A stretch of 64,000 bases of DNA from CAYJDR01 sp964368965 (GCA_964368965.1 CAYJDR010000001.1:92010-156009), one strand, 5' to 3'. Positions 52,859-62,087 are shown, numbered from the stretch's first letter. Made by a program: numbers and translations. Notes: generated by a model from the sequence alone, not told the origin.

Positions 52859-54868
52859 TTATTCGTCTTCTTGTTCTACTCTGGAGTTTGCAACCATGGA
52901 AGCAAAACTTGATATATCGGTAGAAAGCCCTGTGACGACCATTTCGTCGCGCTCTTTCAATACATAGCTAGCTCCTGGTGAAACTCGCAAGATACCTTCT
53001 GAACGTATACCAATTACGTTTACATCATATTTGTAGCGAACATCAATATCCCTTAGTGTTTGCCCATTTAATTTAGAATCAACAGGAATTGTTACACTTG
53101 CAGATTCGATACCTTTTTCGTTAAGTTTGTATTTTTTACCGTAACGCCTTACTGTTTGCGTTTCTGTATTTGCATCATTTTTACGTATTTCAGCTTCGAT
53201 TGCTTCAATATCTTCAGTTGGTACTGTGTAGTGCCTTAAAACACCTGTGAGTAGCGCTACTGATGCTTCCACTTCCTCAACTACAACTTCAGATGCGCCA
53301 AGCTTCTTAAGCTCTAGTGCGTGCGTTACAAACCTTGTGCGTATAATCAACGCTATGCCAGGGTTCATACGATAGATTGATTCAACCATACTTTTTGCTG
53401 TGTGGTGATCTGCACCTGATATGATGATTGCACGTGCATCATGTATCTTTGCATGCTCGAGGATTTCTTCCTGCGAAGCATCGCCGTAGAATATTGGTGT
53501 ACCTTTCTTAAGCTCTTCATGAACTGTAATAGGGTTCATCTCAATTACATTATATGCAATACCAGCATTTTGTGAAGCTTTTGCAATATTTCTACCTGCT
53601 GGGCCATAACCTACAATGATGATATGGTCTTTAAGAGGTTTAATTTTTGCATTTTGTTGATGTAGGTAACCTTTTTTAATTTTTTGCGGTAATGGTAGTT
53701 TTGCAATCAATCCACCGATGTTATCGCCATATTTCATTAAAAACGGAGTAGCCGCCATCGTTAAAACTGATATAGATACAAACATAGATTGCTCATGCTC
53801 AGTTAATAAACCTAGTGAGAAACCAGTTGCCGCTAAGATGAATGAAAATTCACCAATTTGAGCTAATGTAAGCCCCGTGTTAATAGATATCTTAATAGGG
53901 TAGCCTAACATGTTGATAACAACTGCTGCCGCAATAGCTTTGATAAGTATAACAGCGATAGCTAACGCTATAATTAGCATGTATGACTGCGCAAAGATTT
54001 CTAAGTTTATCAACATACCGATTGATACAAAGAAAAAGCCAGTGAATACATCTTTAAACGGGATAACGTTACCAAGTGCTTGATAGCCATAGCCTGTTTC
54101 GCTCACAACCATACCAGCAAGGAATGCACCTAACGCTAGTGATAAACCAGCTTGGTTTGTTACAAATGCAACAAGCATACAAATTAATATGATAGAGAAT
54201 AGGAATATCTCACGGCTTCTAGTGTTTGTAACCCTGTTTAATAGTTTTGGAACTATAAAACGTGCAACTGCAAACAATACAACCACAACAAGCATTGCTT
54301 TACCTAACGTCACAACAACGTCCATAGCTGTAGCATCACCACCTGGCACAAGCATCGGCGTGATTAACATCATCGGGATAATTGCAATATCTTGGAAAAT
54401 CAAAATACTTGTAGAAATACGCCCGTGAGGAGATTCAATAGTTCCGTTTTCAACAAGTAGCTTTAAAACAATAGCTGTACTCGATAGCGCAACGATCATA
54501 CCTAGGAATAGCGATTTGCCAGAATCTACACCCATTATGATAGCGATACTGGCGACAATTCCCATGGTTAATGCCACTTGTAAGACACCACCACCAAGAG
54601 CAGAACGTCGCAGGGCTATGAGTTGCTGCAGAGAGAACTCAAGCCCGATGGTGAATAAGAGCAGAACGACTCCGACCTCCGCCATCATATTTATATTGTG
54701 GACGTCGTGAACGAGTCCTAATCCATTAGGTCCAACTAAAAGACCAGTAAGTAAGTAGCCTAAAATGCCAGGAACTTTCATCCTAGAGCAAACTAATAGC
54801 GAAACTGTTCCAACAGCTACGATGACTGTTATGTCCTGTAAAATAGGTATCTCAATACCAGCAGCCAT
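52859..54868 (-). CDS. monovalent cation:proton antiporter, KefB/CPA2 family, with regulatory TrkA domains
   Basis: A 669-residue protein. Residues about 5-395 form a CPA2 antiporter with 12 or so membrane helices (LLTGLLVGPNGLG, LLLFTIGLEFS, GAFLAGMVVSE). A TrkA-N domain follows (about 412-530, with the nucleotide loop IVGYGPAGRN), and a TrkA-C domain ends it (about 585-665). Potassium or sodium exchange for protons, gated by a nucleotide or ion, is likely. The classical KefB glutathione-gating features cannot be confirmed, so I give no gene symbol. A TAAGGAGAG site precedes the ATG. Confidence 0.93.
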   Translation of the reverse strand: MAAGIEIPILQDITVIVAVGTVSLLVCSRMKVPGILGYLLTGLLVGPNGLGLVHDVHNINMMAEVGVVLLLFTIGLEFSLQQLIALRRSALGGGVLQVALTMGIVASIAIIMGVDSGKSLFLGMIVALSSTAIVLKLLVENGTIESPHGRISTSILIFQDIAIIPMMLITPMLVPGGDATAMDVVVTLGKAMLVVVVLFAVARFIVPKLLNRVTNTRSREIFLFSIILICMLVAFVTNQAGLSLALGAFLAGMVVSETGYGYQALGNVIPFKDVFTGFFFVSIGMLINLEIFAQSYMLIIALAIAVILIKAIAAAVVINMLGYPIKISINTGLTLAQIGEFSFILAATGFSLGLLTEHEQSMFVSISVLTMAATPFLMKYGDNIGGLIAKLPLPQKIKKGYLHQQNAKIKPLKDHIIIVGYGPAGRNIAKASQNAGIAYNVIEMNPITVHEELKKGTPIFYGDASQEEILEHAKIHDARAIIISGADHHTAKSMVESIYRMNPGIALIIRTRFVTHALELKKLGASEVVVEEVEASVALLTGVLRHYTVPTEDIEAIEAEIRKNDANTETQTVRRYGKKYKLNEKGIESASVTIPVDSKLNGQTLRDIDVRYKYDVNVIGIRSEGILRVSPGASYVLKERDEMVVTGLSTDISSFASMVANSRVEQEDE

Positions 54869-54894
54869 GTGTACTCTCCTTATATTTTATATTA

Positions 54895-55647
54895 TTAATA
54901 CTTTAAACCTAAACAACCTATAGCGCCGTTATACTGCGGGTTCGCAACAGGTGTAATATCTTGCCCAAGCATATCAGATATAAACTGAATTAATGCTTTA
55001 TTTGTAGCAACGCCACCTGATGCATAAACCGTGTGCGACTTAAACGACTTTATCAGTGGTAATAGCCTCTTAGCTATCGACTTATTTATGCCAGCGGCTA
55101 TTTCGCTTGTATCTATACCTTTTGCAATAAGGCTTATTATCTCACTTTCGCAGAATACGGCGCATGTTGTTGTTAAATCAGCAGGGGAGTCTGCCATGTC
55201 AACAAGTGTATCTAAATCAATACCTAATATATTGCACGCATTTTCTGCAAAACGACCCGTACTTGCTGCGCATTTATCGTTCATGACAAAATCTTCAACA
55301 TAGCCATCTTTTGCATAAATAACTTTGCTATCTTGCCCGCCGATATCAATTAAAATAAAGTCACTAGCTTTCATTGAATATGCTGCTCCACGAAAGTGTG
55401 CCTTTATCTCAGATATGATTTCAGCATTAGAGAATGACATTAAGTTTCTGCCATAACCAGTTGCTGTTACTGAATAATCACTTGGTATTCCAAGTAAGTC
55501 AGTATCTATAAAAATCTTATCATCTTCGCGTTTAATATATGTTTTATAAAACTCTACAGTATCGTATCTGTTAAATGTGATTTTCTCGCCATCATAGATA
55601 GCCATCTTAACAAACCTACTGCCTAAATCTATACCTAGTTTCTTCAT
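54895..55647 (-). CDS. acyl-CoA dehydratase activator-type ATPase (HgdC/BadF family)
   Basis: A 250-residue ASKHA ATPase that forms a dimer bridged by one [4Fe-4S] cluster and fires low-potential electrons at a partner protein upon ATP hydrolysis. Seen here: LGIDLGSRFVKMAI, the cysteine motif KCAASTGRFAENA (about 126, usually CAAGTGRF), the second ligand region TCAVFCESEI and a late GGVATNKAL. Oxygen-sensitive in all studied members. It overlaps the HgdB-like gene by 4 bases, so the two are surely partners. Confidence 0.92.
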   Translation of the reverse strand: MKKLGIDLGSRFVKMAIYDGEKITFNRYDTVEFYKTYIKREDDKIFIDTDLLGIPSDYSVTATGYGRNLMSFSNAEIISEIKAHFRGAAYSMKASDFILIDIGGQDSKVIYAKDGYVEDFVMNDKCAASTGRFAENACNILGIDLDTLVDMADSPADLTTTCAVFCESEIISLIAKGIDTSEIAAGINKSIAKRLLPLIKSFKSHTVYASGGVATNKALIQFISDMLGQDITPVANPQYNGAIGCLGLKY

Positions 55648-56639
55648 TTCGTTTTTTTATGCTCCAACATTTCAATAAACGACTCTATCCTGATTTTTGT
55701 TCTGCCGTCGATATCGCCAGGCGCATCACCTTCGATTGTCAATACAGGCACACCAACGTGCTTTTTAATCAAGATATCTTGTATTTGCCTATAACAAAAC
55801 GATTGAACATAGTGTATCAATCCATCTATTTGTTTTGCTTCTATTTGTTGCTTTATATCATCAATGCGCTTATATACATCATAAGGGTATGTATATTCTA
55901 GAAACCTTGTAACATAGTCATCACTTTCTGATACCATGCTAAACTGGCGTTGAACCTCGTTTAACACAACTTTGCAATCTTGGGCTTCAATAAAATCATA
56001 CATTGCAGGATTTATTGTAGGCACGCCTATAACACCCACACGCACGGCTTTGTTAGCAGCAGGGCGTTGCTCTGCTATGCGGATAAAGTCATCAAGTTCG
56101 TTTTCATATCTATCAACATCGCTATTAAAGTCAGATGATGACACCAACCACAAGTGGTTTTCAAATCCTGATACCTTGCCATCTGACGTTAGTCTATCCA
56201 GGTGATGTAGCTTTTTACGTATCACGTCGGTGCGTTTGCTAACTTCAATGGCTTTCTCGAGTGTCGTGCCAAGTTCGCTTGCTAGTGCTTCCATTTGTGA
56301 CTTCAAATATGCGTATGGGTCACGCTCACCAAGGGGGTATGAGAATGAAATTGTTTTTATTCCATTATGCTCATACAACTCTGCAAGCGCATGAGTATTG
56401 CTGCAATCACCGTTAGTTATAGTGATAACTTTATCTACTGCTTTAACTTCAACGCACACACCATAAAGGCCTTTTATCCAGCTACATAAGTTTCTAGGTA
56501 GCCCATGTTCGTGTGCTAAATCAATAAAATGAGTAGGGGAATTATCTGTAACAAATATATTGTTCAAATCAAGTGGAACTTTATTTGCTGCAAGTAAAAT
56601 CTCTACAGGTATTGTTGTTGTAAATCCTATCTTTTCCAA
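55644..56639 (-). CDS. HgdB-like protein (2-hydroxyacyl-CoA dehydratase / double-cubane cluster family)
   Basis: About 331 residues starting at a TTG (MEKIGFTTTIPVEILLA), which sits behind GAAAGAG and just after the GNAT gene. Longer starts overlap that gene. The fold is that of dehydratase subunit B. Cysteines able to hold an iron-sulfur cluster are at about 52 (LCSWIKG), 62, 79 (TNGDCSN) and late in SFCYRQIQD. There is no second dehydratase subunit, so it is more likely one of the single-subunit relatives, including double-cubane cluster proteins, that reduce small or unknown substrates. Its activator overlaps its stop. Confidence 0.88.
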   Translation of the reverse strand: MEKIGFTTTIPVEILLAANKVPLDLNNIFVTDNSPTHFIDLAHEHGLPRNLCSWIKGLYGVCVEVKAVDKVITITNGDCSNTHALAELYEHNGIKTISFSYPLGERDPYAYLKSQMEALASELGTTLEKAIEVSKRTDVIRKKLHHLDRLTSDGKVSGFENHLWLVSSSDFNSDVDRYENELDDFIRIAEQRPAANKAVRVGVIGVPTINPAMYDFIEAQDCKVVLNEVQRQFSMVSESDDYVTRFLEYTYPYDVYKRIDDIKQQIEAKQIDGLIHYVQSFCYRQIQDILIKKHVGVPVLTIEGDAPGDIDGRTKIRIESFIEMLEHKKTK

Positions 56640-56653
56640 AATATCTCTTTCTA

Positions 56654-57427
56654 TTAAACTATTAGGAATACCATTAATATAATGACAAGTGCGCAACCAA
56701 TCAATGTATATTTAACAAATTCGCTTTTTGTAACACCTTTAAATATCTCTTCACCACGGCTATTCAGCTCAACTTTTAGAGTGTTGATGTCTGTTTCCAT
56801 CTTGCCTCTGTCGTTGATGAGCCCTAGAACGTATTGTTCGATATCAAGTTCTTCAATTCTTTCAGAGTTGTAAACCTCTTTAAGTAAAGCAGGTTTTTTA
56901 GCACGCATAGTTCCGTTTCTGTTAGTAATGTCAGTATAGTTTAGTGAGAAGCCGAATTTCTCTAAGAATTTGTTTCTGATATCTCTAACTTGTTCAGTAA
57001 TATTTTCATGCTCTACGATTTCAAACGCATTGATAGTATAGTCAGGGAAGTTCTTTTTCAACCACCTGATAAGCTCGTTCACTAAAAATGTAGTAATACC
57101 TTTACCTCTGATGCTCTCCTCAATGAAGATACCTTGCATAGGTCCAAAGTCGATGCTGTTCATACGGTGGTTTACCGTAACGCTGATTTTGTTTATAGAT
57201 AATTTATCGTTAGTAGTTGCGTGCTTTAAATTTAGCAAAGCGTTCAAGTTGCCGTGTAGAGGAGTGATCGTATACGATAACAGCTCGTTTTCATCTTCTT
57301 TATAATGTCTTTCAGATATAAGTACGTTGCCAAAAACTCGCAAACCGCTTCCTGTAGGCTCTAAAACTCGTAGTAGTCTTAACGTCGTGCTACCATATTC
57401 ATTGGCACGTTTTTCAAAATCTGCCAT
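56654..57427 (-). CDS. GNAT-type acetyltransferase-like protein with C-terminal membrane anchor
   Basis: A 257-residue protein with no signal peptide. The middle (about 75-170) resembles a GNAT acetyltransferase, with GIFIEESIRGKGITTFLV holding the expected acetyl-CoA loop RGKGIT. A charged helical region (about 185-235) leads to a single hydrophobic segment at the extreme end (YTLIGCALVIILMVFLIV, about 240-257), the layout of a tail-anchored protein facing the cytoplasm. The substrate is unknown. A GAGGAG site precedes the ATG. The HgdB-like gene starts 14 bases after its stop. Confidence 0.75.
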   Translation of the reverse strand: MADFEKRANEYGSTTLRLLRVLEPTGSGLRVFGNVLISERHYKEDENELLSYTITPLHGNLNALLNLKHATTNDKLSINKISVTVNHRMNSIDFGPMQGIFIEESIRGKGITTFLVNELIRWLKKNFPDYTINAFEIVEHENITEQVRDIRNKFLEKFGFSLNYTDITNRNGTMRAKKPALLKEVYNSERIEELDIEQYVLGLINDRGKMETDINTLKVELNSRGEEIFKGVTKSEFVKYTLIGCALVIILMVFLIV

Positions 57428-57550
57428 AATTCGCTCCTCAATTAACTCATTTTACTGATTGTATTAATAACTTATTACATAAATCCTTGCAAACATTTTT
57501 TTTTCATATACACTATAAATTATTATATCGGCTAACTTATAAATAACATT

Positions 57551-59767
57551 ATGAAAAAAAATACTAATTATACTGAAAAACTTAAAACAACTTTTAAAGA
57601 TAGGTTTATCAATTTTGGTAATCTGTTGCTTGCAACAAATGTTGAAAATCCAAAAAATAAACTTATGCAATACGTTGCGTATTTGCTCATCGTTATTACT
57701 GTAAATTTTATAGTTGGTAAAAACTTAGCAAATATCGACTATTCTTGGTACTCGAACGTATCTATCTTTCTGCTAGTAAACATTAATATCATATTAATGC
57801 TAGGACTTATGCTTGTTATCTTTCGGCAAGTTGCAAAAATCATTGCAGAGTCTAATAGTAAAGTCTTTGGCGCAAACCTTAAGTTAAAGTTGATTGCGTT
57901 CACTGTTATGATTACGGTTATCCCTATCGTTATATTTTACTTTTTTGCAGTAACTATTGTCAATAGTAGTATCAATAAGTGGTTTGATGTGCAGGTCGAT
58001 TCTGCGCTTGAAAGCTCCGTATCACTTATGGAAGACTATCATAGGCTTGTGCAAGATAGCTTAATTAACCAATCTTCACTTATGGCTAGCTATATTTCAA
58101 ATAACCTAAAAGATATTAATAATAAAGCTGAGCTTAGCTTACTTTTTGAGGAGTATATAAAGCGTGACATCATTGATGGTATAGCGATTTATAATAATGA
58201 AAACAACCTTGTTGTAGCTACGAATGAAGTAAGTGAGGAACTCTCAAACACTATCAGCAACCAATATATACAAAGTGTATCGCAAGGCAACCAAGAACAA
58301 GGCTACCAATTCAACAATAATGAGCAAATGTATTGGGCAGGGTTGCCAATTATAAACCCAAACTCAAAGCTACTAGGCACATTGTTTGTGTATAAAACAG
58401 TTTCAGAATCCGTAGTTAAAGATTTAGACTTAATACAATCATCTAAAGTAAAATACCGTGAAAGTACATACTTTTCATACCCTATAAAGAACGCATACTA
58501 TCTGATGTTATTATTAATGGCTCTACTTGTTATATTTGCAAGCATATGGGGTAGTGTGCAGTTCTCTGGCACTATCACAAGGCCTATTGAAGAACTAGCG
58601 GAAGCATCTGTTGAAATATCAAAGGGCAACATGCATGTATCTGTTGAAGAGCAAGGTAGCGATGAGATTAAATACCTTATACAAACGTTCAACTCGATGA
58701 CAAAACAAATTGACACTCACACACGCGAACTACACAATAAAAATGAAATATTATCAGAAGTTTACAGCCAAGTATCACATGATAAAATGTATATTGATGC
58801 CATGTTCAAGCACGTTAACTCAGCAGTTGTGTTGCTTTCAAGCAACTTAGAGATTATCAAAGCAAACGACAAAGCAGATAGCTTTATCTCTGACAACCAT
58901 TTACGTGATGAAAAAGCTATCAGTGATGTCTTTTATAATTTCACTAGCATGAACAGTGATGAATATACTGAGAATATCGAATTGGAAACTAATGGCGAAG
59001 TTAGGATATATTCAACAAGTATATCTAAACTTACACAAGACGATGAAGAACACGTTTTATTAGTATTGAGTGATATTACAGATGTTTTAAACTCTCAAAG
59101 GGTGTCAATGTGGCGTGAAATTGCAACAAATATTGCACATGAGTTTAAAAACCCGCTCACCCCAATTAAACTGTTAGCCCAGCGTGTTAAGAAAAGGTCA
59201 GCAGCATTGCAAGAGCCAAAAATAAAAGAGATAATAAGCGAAAGCATGGACACAATAGTTACCGAAGCAGATGGCCTACTTGAACTGGTTGAAGACTTCA
59301 ATATGTTTGCACGCCTACCACAAGCAAAACGTGTAAGCATAGGGTTAAGTGAAATCATGCAGGATATAAAATATCTGTATACAGAATCGTATCCTAATGT
59401 TAATATAAACATAGATATCGCTGATGATATCATGATTAATGCTGACCGCTCACAAATAAGGCGTGTCACTCAAAACTTAATAAGCAATGCAGTATCAGCC
59501 GTAAACCAACAAGGTGAAATAAATGTATCTGCACACTACACAGATGAAGATAACGTAATTATCACAATCGCAGATAACGGTGTTGGCATAAAGGGTGAAG
59601 ACTTGCCAAAGATTTTCACACCATACTACACAAAACGTATGGGTGGCACTGGGCTAGGGCTTGCAATAGTTAAAAAGATTATAGATGAACACGATGGAAA
59701 AATTTCTGTTGAAAGTAAAATAGATGTTGGTACAATGTTTACACTAACGATACCAAAGGGTAGATAA
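57551..59767 (+). CDS. ntrY: NtrY-type sensor histidine kinase
   Basis: A 738-residue membrane kinase. Several N-terminal membrane segments (about 45-145) precede an extracytoplasmic part. Another segment (about 315-335) and a HAMP domain follow (RPIEELAEASVEISKGN, about 345-395), then a PAS-like domain (about 420-510). The HisKA phospho-acceptor motif is IAHEFKNPLTPIKLLAQRV (about 530) and the ATPase domain has GGTGLGLAIVKKI. This is the NtrY architecture. In Proteobacteria NtrYX affects nitrogen and envelope or redox control. Its regulator follows after two bases. Confidence 0.93.
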   Translation: MKKNTNYTEKLKTTFKDRFINFGNLLLATNVENPKNKLMQYVAYLLIVITVNFIVGKNLANIDYSWYSNVSIFLLVNINIILMLGLMLVIFRQVAKIIAESNSKVFGANLKLKLIAFTVMITVIPIVIFYFFAVTIVNSSINKWFDVQVDSALESSVSLMEDYHRLVQDSLINQSSLMASYISNNLKDINNKAELSLLFEEYIKRDIIDGIAIYNNENNLVVATNEVSEELSNTISNQYIQSVSQGNQEQGYQFNNNEQMYWAGLPIINPNSKLLGTLFVYKTVSESVVKDLDLIQSSKVKYRESTYFSYPIKNAYYLMLLLMALLVIFASIWGSVQFSGTITRPIEELAEASVEISKGNMHVSVEEQGSDEIKYLIQTFNSMTKQIDTHTRELHNKNEILSEVYSQVSHDKMYIDAMFKHVNSAVVLLSSNLEIIKANDKADSFISDNHLRDEKAISDVFYNFTSMNSDEYTENIELETNGEVRIYSTSISKLTQDDEEHVLLVLSDITDVLNSQRVSMWREIATNIAHEFKNPLTPIKLLAQRVKKRSAALQEPKIKEIISESMDTIVTEADGLLELVEDFNMFARLPQAKRVSIGLSEIMQDIKYLYTESYPNVNINIDIADDIMINADRSQIRRVTQNLISNAVSAVNQQGEINVSAHYTDEDNVIITIADNGVGIKGEDLPKIFTPYYTKRMGGTGLGLAIVKKIIDEHDGKISVESKIDVGTMFTLTIPKGR

Positions 59768-59769
59768 CT

Positions 59770-61131
59770 ATGGAAATATTAATAATTGATGATGAAAAAA
59801 ATATTTGTACGGCTATACAAGGCATCCTCGAAGATGAGGGCTACAGCTGCGATTATAGCTTAAATTATGCTGATGGGTTAAATAAGCTCAAAGAGCGCAC
59901 ATTTGATATAATTTTCCTTGATATCTGGCTGCCTGATACTGACGGCGTGGAAGCGTTGCAAGAGATCAAAAGACACTTCCCAGAAATAGAAGTTGTAATG
60001 ATTAGTGGGCATGGTTCAATCGAAACAGCTGTCGAGTGCATAAGATATGGTGCGTTTGATTTCCTATCAAAACCTCTATCACTCGATAGAATTACAATGA
60101 TTGCAAAACACTTAACTGATAAAATCAAACTCGTCAAAGACTTACGTCGCTCAAAGTTTAGCTTAGTGAAAAAGTATGACCTCGTTGGCGAAAGTATCGC
60201 AATTTCAAGGCTGAAAGATAAAGTTGAAAAAGTTGCAAACATAAACTCATGGGTGCTAATCACAGGTGAAAACGGCACAGGAAAGGAACATGTTGCAAGG
60301 CTTATACACATGCTTGGTAACCGTGCGAATAAACCATTTATAGAAATAAACTGCTCTGCTGTTCCTCGTGAGCTTATCGAAAGTGAATTGTTTGGGCATG
60401 AAAAGGGCGCATTCACAGGCGCAACTAGCCAAAAGTTAGGTAAATTTGAACTCGCTGATGGTGGCATATTGTTTCTTGATGAAATAGGCGATATGGAGCC
60501 TATAATGCAAGCAAAACTCCTAAGAGTGCTTGAAACAGGGGAGTTCACAAGAGTTGGCGGTAATGATGTTATAAAGTCTGACTTCAGGCTAATATCAGCT
60601 ACAAATAAAGACTTACCTGTCGAAATAGCATCTAACCGCTTTCGCTCTGACTTATATTACAGAATTAGTGTTGTGCCTATAGATGTGCCAGCATTACGTA
60701 AGCGCGGTGATGATGTTGAACTGCTTGTAAACCACTTTGTTGGCGAAGCTAGCGCAATAAATGGGTTGCCTGAAAAACGCATCACAATAAAACTTATGGA
60801 AGCATTTAAAAACTATGACTGGCCAGGAAACGTCAGACAGTTGAAAAACACTATCGAGCGCATGGTTGTGCTATCTGAAAGCGATGTGCTTGACATACAA
60901 GATGCACCATCGGTTATACTCTCTGGTAAAGATATTGACGATATCACAGAATCACTATCAGACTATAACTATACATTAAAAGAAGCCAGAGACGACTTCG
61001 AGAAAAACTACATATTAAAAGCTTTGAAAACTACTAACTGGAATATTACGCAAGCCTCTAAAATATTAGATATGGAGCGCACATACTTATATCGTAAAAT
61101 CAAAACTTACGGGTTAGATAAGTATAAGTAA
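59770..61131 (+). CDS. ntrX: NtrX-type sigma-54-dependent response regulator
   Basis: A 453-residue regulator. The receiver domain has the aspartate in IIFLDIWLPDTDG (about 53), the AAA+ domain has GENGTGKEHVAR and the sigma-54 motif GAFTGA, and a Fis-type helix-turn-helix ends it (NITQASKILDMERTYLYRKI). Forms a two-gene unit with ntrY. The 3' end overlaps the convergent RCC1-repeat gene by 18 bases. I found no -24/-12 promoter in the window to name as a target. Confidence 0.93.
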   Translation: MEILIIDDEKNICTAIQGILEDEGYSCDYSLNYADGLNKLKERTFDIIFLDIWLPDTDGVEALQEIKRHFPEIEVVMISGHGSIETAVECIRYGAFDFLSKPLSLDRITMIAKHLTDKIKLVKDLRRSKFSLVKKYDLVGESIAISRLKDKVEKVANINSWVLITGENGTGKEHVARLIHMLGNRANKPFIEINCSAVPRELIESELFGHEKGAFTGATSQKLGKFELADGGILFLDEIGDMEPIMQAKLLRVLETGEFTRVGGNDVIKSDFRLISATNKDLPVEIASNRFRSDLYYRISVVPIDVPALRKRGDDVELLVNHFVGEASAINGLPEKRITIKLMEAFKNYDWPGNVRQLKNTIERMVVLSESDVLDIQDAPSVILSGKDIDDITESLSDYNYTLKEARDDFEKNYILKALKTTNWNITQASKILDMERTYLYRKIKTYGLDKYK

Positions 61132-61866
61132 CGCTAGCACTATAATCACTAACGATACTGCAAAAACAGCTTTGGCTTTAGTGCTAGAGCTCTCCATTGT
61201 TACAAGGTTATGTGTTTGTGGCTTCATTACTTGTTGTGATTGTGATGAACTATCCGTTACAGGGGTTGGGTAGAGGTGCTTGCCTTTTTCATCGCCCCAA
61301 GTGTAGCGCGTGTTGTTATACGTCATTGTAATATTTTGAGTGTTGTTTATCAAAAGCTCAGAAATCCTATCACCTCTAACAAATTCGCCATCAGCAAACA
61401 TTACTCTTTGAAAAATGGCGCTATCTTCGTTTGTGCCTATACCTAGCTGACCGTTATTGTTATTACCTGCAGCATAGAGATATCCATTATATTTCATAAA
61501 CGTAACTCTAGCGCCAAAGTAGAAGTTTTTACTATCGATATCAATCAAACGAACTTGCTCGCCACCTTCAACCAATACAGGGTATAGCACATCAAAATAA
61601 TGTTCACCATGAAAGCCAACACCAAGCTCTCCATGCGTATCCCAGCCAGCAATATGCAATACTCCATTATGTAAATACATAGCGATATTACCGTCCATCA
61701 TAATATGTACGTTGTGTTTATTTTGCACAACTAGCGGCTCTTCATTAAGCATCACGTCATTTACTACAAACTTTAAGTCTTCTGTAAAATTATGGTGCAC
61801 AACAAGCTTATTTCTTTCAATGGCATATCTTGTAACGATTTCTGGAGCATTCATCATGTCATTCAT
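61114..61866 (-). CDS. RCC1-repeat protein with C-terminal membrane anchor
   Basis: A 250-residue protein without signal peptide. It contains about three RCC1-like blades (AGWDTHGELGVG near residue 73, AAGNNNNGQLGIG near 130, and TWGDEKGKHLYPTPV near 190). A polar serine/glutamine linker follows, then one hydrophobic segment at the end (AVFAVSLVIIVLALLILI, about 231-250). That is a tail-anchored, cytoplasm-facing partial beta-propeller, too few blades for a closed seven-blade ring unless it multimerises. The function is unknown. Confidence 0.78.
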   Translation of the reverse strand: MNDMMNAPEIVTRYAIERNKLVVHHNFTEDLKFVVNDVMLNEEPLVVQNKHNVHIMMDGNIAMYLHNGVLHIAGWDTHGELGVGFHGEHYFDVLYPVLVEGGEQVRLIDIDSKNFYFGARVTFMKYNGYLYAAGNNNNGQLGIGTNEDSAIFQRVMFADGEFVRGDRISELLINNTQNITMTYNNTRYTWGDEKGKHLYPTPVTDSSSQSQQVMKPQTHNLVTMESSSTKAKAVFAVSLVIIVLALLILI

Positions 61867-61955
61867 ATATTTTCTTACGCCTCAATAGGTTATTATGCTC
61901 TAGATTAAATCATGTGATAAACCTTGTCAATAGTGGATATAGTTATATAAAAAGC

Positions 61956-61984
61956 TTGACATTAAATTGTTAAAAGTGTACAAA
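61956..61984 (+). promoter_or_regulatory. lexA promoter
   Basis: A perfect TTGACA (61956-61961), a 17-base spacer and TACAAA (61979-61984). The -10 region overlaps the first LexA-like box, as expected for autorepression. Confidence 0.6.
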
Positions 61985-62035
61985 TGTTCTATAGCACAAA
62001 TGTTCGGTTGATTGTTTTTATACAACTGGATGTTC
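61978..62035 (+). promoter_or_regulatory. probable LexA operator cluster
   Basis: Two boxes, GTACAAATGTTC (61978-61989) and GCACAAATGTTC (61994-62005), repeat with a 16-base period. A third half-site (GGATGTTCG) ends at 62036, 30 bases further on. Each box differs by one base from the Gram-positive-type LexA pattern GAAC-N4-GTTC. They lie between the lexA promoter and the gene. LexA binding is inferred, not shown. Confidence 0.6.
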
Positions 62036-62087
62036 GCTAAATATTATATGATCATATTTCGACGTTAAGCTTTGTGGAGGATATTTT

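Noticed and set aside
59865..60548. 227-residue open frame opposite ntrX
   Set aside because: Lies fully inside a conserved sigma-54 regulator and has the serine-rich composition of an antisense shadow.
34960..61131. sigma-54 (-24/-12) promoters serving the two NtrC-family regulators
   Set aside because: I looked for GG-N10-GC patterns in the intergenic gaps and found no convincing case by eye. A genome-wide motif scan would be needed.
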